Program-made: the position numbers and the translations under genes
In this document: positions 61,184 to 64,000 of the stretch, piece after piece
Position numbering within the stretch: position 1 is the stretch's first letter
How the letters are laid out: the number at the start of each line of letters is the position of its first letter
Notes under the pieces: model-generated
Seen by the model: only the letters and a program-made list of their open reading frames with translations
What the model was told of the DNA's origin: nothing
Database searches by the model: none
Assembly (NCBI GenBank): GCA_023392595.1
Contig: JAEVYU010000029.1
Coordinates: 1-64,000 of the forward strand
DNA: 64,000 bases
From: Bacillota bacterium
GTDB lineage: Bacteria; Bacillota; UBA4882; UBA8346
Direction: 5' to 3'

Positions 61184-62542
61184 ATGAAAACCAATGGTAA
61201 CTTTAGGATTCAACTGGTATTGATTCTTTGTCTGGCTGCCGTCTTCTGTTGGGGCACATCCAATATTACGGCATCCTCATCCGTGATCCATGTCACAACA
61301 TCCGGCACTGCCAACGGCACAGGAACAACCAGCAGCCCGATGACACTGGAGGCTGCGATAACGAATTTGTCTTCCGGTGGTACGATTTATGTCCATAGCG
61401 GCACTTATTCCTATTCCACCGGTATTACTGTTGCCTACGGCAATAACGGAGCGAACGGTTCATTCAAAACCATTACCTCAGTATCGGGTGAAAGCGCGCC
61501 TGTTTTTGATTTTTCCGGCCAAGCCCTGGCTGACGCCAACCGCGGCCTGACCATCAATGGAAACTACTGGCATATCAAAGGAATCAAAGTGAAAGGGGCC
61601 GGCGACAACGGCATCTATATCGGCGGGAGTTATAACGTAATCAATCAATGCTCTACCTATTCCAACCGGGATAGCGGACTACAGCTCGGGCGCAGGGATA
61701 CTTCCCTTGGCAGCATTGGAGACTGGCCGAGCTACAATCTGATCTTACATTGCGATTCTTATGATAATAAAGATCCGGACGGTGAGGATGCGGACGGCTT
61801 TGCCTGCAAACTTACAACCGGTTACGGCAACGTGTTCCGTGGCTGTATCGCCCATAACAACATCGATGACGGCTGGGATCTCTACACCAAGAGCAGCACC
61901 GGATCCATTGGGCCGGTGGTCATTGAAGACTGTGTTTCCTACAGCAACGGATTACTTTCCGACGGCAGCACTTTGAGTAACGGCGATGGTAACGGGTATA
62001 AACTCGGCTCCTCCTCCAATTCGGTCCAACACACTGTCCGGCGTTGCATGGCCTTTTACAACAAGAAGCACGGCTTTACCGATAACAGCAACCCGGGTCC
62101 GATTACGGTTACTCAATGCACTTCCTGGCATAATTCAATGACCAGTACTTCCTCACAATCGACCAGTAATTATAATTTCGCATTTGCCAACGGGACGCAT
62201 GCTTTAAGCAATAACTTATCTTATGCGGGCGGCGGCAACGATCATTATGTGACGGCGGGTGACATCTCCTATTCGAATGTATGGTATAACAAGAGTTCCC
62301 AGACTTCCACCAACTATACGGGAACGATTGTGGCGACCGCAGCTGATTTCGCATCAACTCCTTCCTACACTTTCGGTACCGCGCCGGTTTTCCGTAATTC
62401 CAACGGCTCCATCCATTACGGAACCTTCTTCCAATTGGTGAGCAGCAGCGATTTGAAGGGCACCGGAGTAAACGGTTATGATATCGGGACTCGCGGTAAT
62501 GTGCTTTCAACGACTGCCAGTATGCCCTATACCTTACCGTAA
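61184..62542 (+). CDS. Secreted pectate lyase, polysaccharide lyase family 9-like
   Basis: 452 residues with a signal peptide (LVLILCLAAVFCWGTSNITA), so exported. The rest is a right-handed parallel beta-helix: GTIYVHSGTYSYSTGITV, NGIYIGGSYNVINQC and repeated strand-turn units. The block DADGFACKLTTGYGNVFRGC and DDGWDLYTKSSTG is that of PL9 pectate lyases, including the Asp cluster that binds calcium and the Lys of ACKLTT that acts as base. It cleaves polygalacturonate by beta-elimination. GGGAGG lies eight bases before the ATG and a terminator follows, so it is transcribed alone. The FIVAR remnant at 56496 may come from a similar enzyme. Confidence 0.9.
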   Translation: MKTNGNFRIQLVLILCLAAVFCWGTSNITASSSVIHVTTSGTANGTGTTSSPMTLEAAITNLSSGGTIYVHSGTYSYSTGITVAYGNNGANGSFKTITSVSGESAPVFDFSGQALADANRGLTINGNYWHIKGIKVKGAGDNGIYIGGSYNVINQCSTYSNRDSGLQLGRRDTSLGSIGDWPSYNLILHCDSYDNKDPDGEDADGFACKLTTGYGNVFRGCIAHNNIDDGWDLYTKSSTGSIGPVVIEDCVSYSNGLLSDGSTLSNGDGNGYKLGSSSNSVQHTVRRCMAFYNKKHGFTDNSNPGPITVTQCTSWHNSMTSTSSQSTSNYNFAFANGTHALSNNLSYAGGGNDHYVTAGDISYSNVWYNKSSQTSTNYTGTIVATAADFASTPSYTFGTAPVFRNSNGSIHYGTFFQLVSSSDLKGTGVNGYDIGTRGNVLSTTASMPYTLP

Positions 62543-62578
62543 AAAAGATACGGGTTCTTACATCCGCTGAAACTTTTT

Positions 62579-62604
62579 AACGGCTGGGCATTCACCCAGC
62601 CGTT
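62579..62604 (+). terminator. Terminator of the pectate lyase gene
   Basis: AACGGCTGGG and CCCAGCCGTT pair perfectly over ten bases around CATTCA, followed by TCTTTATT, 37 bases after the stop codon. Confidence 0.85.
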
Positions 62605-62723
62605 TCTTTATTAAAACGATGTTTGAGGATTCTTTTTTGATTGTTCCATTTTGCGCAAGATTGTGAATAATATTTAAATTTCCCGGAAAAGAACAAATCA
62701 GGCTTATGTTTTATTCCAAACTG

Positions 62724-62736
62724 TTGTATCATACAA
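62724..62736. promoter_or_regulatory. Palindrome upstream of rex
   Basis: TTGTA-TCA-TACAA is a perfect 5-3-5 inverted repeat 43 bases before the rex start codon; a half-site TTGTGAATA lies further upstream at about 62660. Rex sites contain TTGTGAA...TTCACAA, so the match is partial; autoregulation is possible. Confidence 0.35.
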
Positions 62737-62778
62737 TCTGTGGATTTAATCAGCGGATTGTGTGGTGAATTGTTTACA

Positions 62779-63426
62779 ATGAAATATGAAAAAAAGATTC
62801 CCAGTCCGACCCTCAAGCGCCTTCCGATATATTACAGAAGCCTTTCCGCACTGATGCAATTGGGGATTCAAAGAATTTCCTCCAGAGATCTCAGCAACAT
62901 CATGGGAATAACTCCTTCACAGGTACGACAGGATTTTTCCAACTTTGGAAGCGCCGGCCTCCAGGGTTATGGTTATGATGTTCAGTCTTTACACCGGGAG
63001 ATCCATAAGCTCCTGGGGATGCATATTGTACAGAATGTGATTATTATCGGCTCGGGTTCCCTTGGGCAAGCCCTGGCCAAACATAGCGACTTTGAAAAAA
63101 AAGGTTTTAAAATCACCGGCATCTTTGATATCAACCCCCAGTTAATCGGGAAGAGAATCAGAGATATCGAAATCAAACACCTCGATACCTTGGGTGAGTT
63201 TGTCCAAAACAACCGGGTGGATATTGCGGCTCTTACCGTACCCGAAGCTTATGCCAATGAAGTCGCTTCATTCATCATCAGTCTGGGGATCAAAGGCATC
63301 TGGAATTTCGCGCCCATCGAATTAAAAGTCCCGGCCGGGGTGAGCGTTGAAAATATCCATCTCAGCGACAGCCTGATGATTTTGGGTTATAAGCTGATCG
63401 AAAACGACAAGGAAACGAACAACTGA
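62779..63426 (+). CDS. rex: Redox-sensing transcriptional repressor Rex
   Basis: 215 residues. N-terminal winged helix (PSPTLKRLPIYYRSLSALMQ; ISSRDLSNIMGITPSQVRQD, then FSNFGSAGLQGYGYDV) and a Rossmann domain (IIIGSGSLGQALAKH) that binds NADH/NAD. The C-terminal swapped helix reads HLSDSLMILGYKL. Rex represses fermentation and NADH-oxidising genes when NADH is low. The ATG at 62779 begins the conserved MKYEKKIPSPT; the frame opens at a GTG at 62740 but neither has a strong ribosome site. No target operon is next to it. Confidence 0.93.
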   Translation: MKYEKKIPSPTLKRLPIYYRSLSALMQLGIQRISSRDLSNIMGITPSQVRQDFSNFGSAGLQGYGYDVQSLHREIHKLLGMHIVQNVIIIGSGSLGQALAKHSDFEKKGFKITGIFDINPQLIGKRIRDIEIKHLDTLGEFVQNNRVDIAALTVPEAYANEVASFIISLGIKGIWNFAPIELKVPAGVSVENIHLSDSLMILGYKLIENDKETNN

Positions 63427-63466
63427 TTCGTGGTAACAAAATATCATTCGATACACTGAATCAGAC

Positions 63467-63502
63467 AAAAGAACCGGATCCCAAATTCAATCCGGTTCTT
63501 TT
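63467..63502 (+). terminator. Terminator of rex
   Basis: AAAAGAACCGGAT and ATCCGGTTCTTTT pair over 13 bases with a ten-base loop and a T-rich end, 40 bases after the stop codon. Confidence 0.85.
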
Positions 63503-63526
63503 TCATGTCTCCGGGGACTAAAAAAT

Positions 63527-63710
63527 GATTTGCCACAAGTCGTCCACCTCAACATTATCTGTGCTCCTCGCTCGGTCGTTCCTTGCACTGTACGACTTTT
63601 GACGACGCAAATGAGTATCCCACGAAGTTCATCCAATCCGGCAAGGTTTCGCCCCGGCGCCATTTATGGGAAAGCGCCGGATGACATGGATTTCGGCTAA
63701 AGTCGAAATC
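63527..63710. repeat. Run of three inverted repeats in a non-coding gap
   Basis: Between rex and the last gene (343 bases) lie AAGTCGT...ACGACTT bracketing 63537-63598, CCGGCGC...GCGCCGG near 63651-63678, and GATTTCG...CGAAATC at 63689-63710. No open frame of note crosses them. They could be an intergenic repeat family or a structured leader of the gene at 63770. Confidence 0.5.
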
Positions 63711-63769
63711 ATTGTTCAATACCTCCTGCTTTTTTTATTATACTATGAGAAAAAACAGGAGGTATTTTT

Positions 63770-64000
63770 ATGTGCATTGTAACTGAGATAGTAACCATGA
63801 AATCAGTGGATAATATCACGAAGGACGAATTTGTTTCCATTGTTGACGGACTTGAAAAGAATTTTCATTCCAAGCAGCCGGGTTTCATTGACACAGAATT
63901 ACTCTATGATGAACAAAAAAATATGTGGGTGATGGTTCAACATTGGGAATCAATGGCGCAATTGAAAGCCGCTTCTAAAAAAATCTTCAAAGACAGTGCG
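63770..64000 (+). CDS. ABM-like ferredoxin-fold protein (3' end outside window)
   Basis: 77 codons are visible and the frame is still open at the window end. The CAGGAGG ribosome site stands seven bases before the ATG, and TATACT at 63739 with TTCAAT 18 bases upstream gives a plausible promoter. The translation (MCIVTEIVTMKSV, GFIDTELLYDEQKNMWVMVQ, HWESMAQLKAA) has the order of an antibiotic-biosynthesis-monooxygenase domain: a strand, a helix, then VMVQHWES with its aromatic core. Such small proteins act as cofactor-free oxygenases or haem-related enzymes, or have unknown roles. Exact function is open. Confidence 0.7.
   Translation, partial: MCIVTEIVTMKSVDNITKDEFVSIVDGLEKNFHSKQPGFIDTELLYDEQKNMWVMVQHWESMAQLKAASKKIFKDSA

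Overview
The window looks like chromosomal DNA of an anaerobic, nitrogen-fixing, spore-related member of the Bacillota that probably has two membranes. The Bacillota side rests on strong GGAGG-type ribosome sites, frequent TTG/GTG starts, a YtxC-like sporulation protein, a BofC-like protein, YesM/YesN-type sensing, a tandem-ATPase sugar importer and Rex. The two-membrane side rests on a patatin phospholipase fused to an outer-membrane beta-barrel (43864-46068) and a sugar-binding protein whose signal peptide has no lipobox (46327-47235). A diderm Clostridia/Limnochordia-type lineage would fit, for example relatives of Hydrogenispora, but the genus is inference.

Layout. 1-2540: the first 9 codons of a probable transposase, a 62-63 bp minisatellite and a two-component system. 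2732-8098: a tightly packed five-gene cluster (KAS III-like enzyme, ATP-grasp ligase, SDR, metallo-beta-lactamase fold hydrolase, F390-synthetase-like adenylating enzyme) that reads as an unassigned small-molecule pathway. 8114-10530: an AT-rich accessory island of small same-strand genes and C-terminal gene remnants separated by a recurring short motif. 10778-25964: mostly housekeeping genes (EF-G-like, BofC-like, dcd, RsmB/F-like methyltransferase, YebC, PrsW, acyl-CoA synthetase with its XRE-cupin regulator, engB, PGP-synthase-like, diguanylate cyclase, guaB, ytxC), then tRNA-Val(GAC).

26397-36964: a complete minus-strand nif cluster transcribed nifH-nifI1-nifI2-nifD-nifK-nifE-nifN-nifB-ferredoxin-nifV. 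It has a recognisable sigma-70-type promoter flanked by inverted copies of a 15 bp motif. NifI1/NifI2 imply PII-type post-translational control. NifV and NifB supply FeMo-co precursors.

37342-46068: an EVE/rhomboid-like/ABC-F operon, serine dehydratase, topoisomerase III and the patatin-barrel protein. 46327-56055: a sugar uptake and sensing locus (ROK kinase, SIS isomerase, YesN/YesM pair, a strikingly degenerate tandem ABC ATPase, then an ATPase-permease-binding-protein importer). A 21 bp-spaced direct repeat upstream of the importer looks like an AraC-type operator for the YesN regulator. 56496-59066: gene debris (beta-helix/FIVAR remnant, thioredoxin-fold remnant, chemotaxis receptor truncated by an IS200-type transposase remnant) around an intact alpha/beta hydrolase. 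59067-64000: an MFS transporter, a secreted PL9-type pectate lyase, Rex, a run of inverted repeats and the start of an ABM-like small protein. The pectate lyase and sugar importer suggest growth on plant polysaccharide. All calls come from reading motifs; no database search was run.
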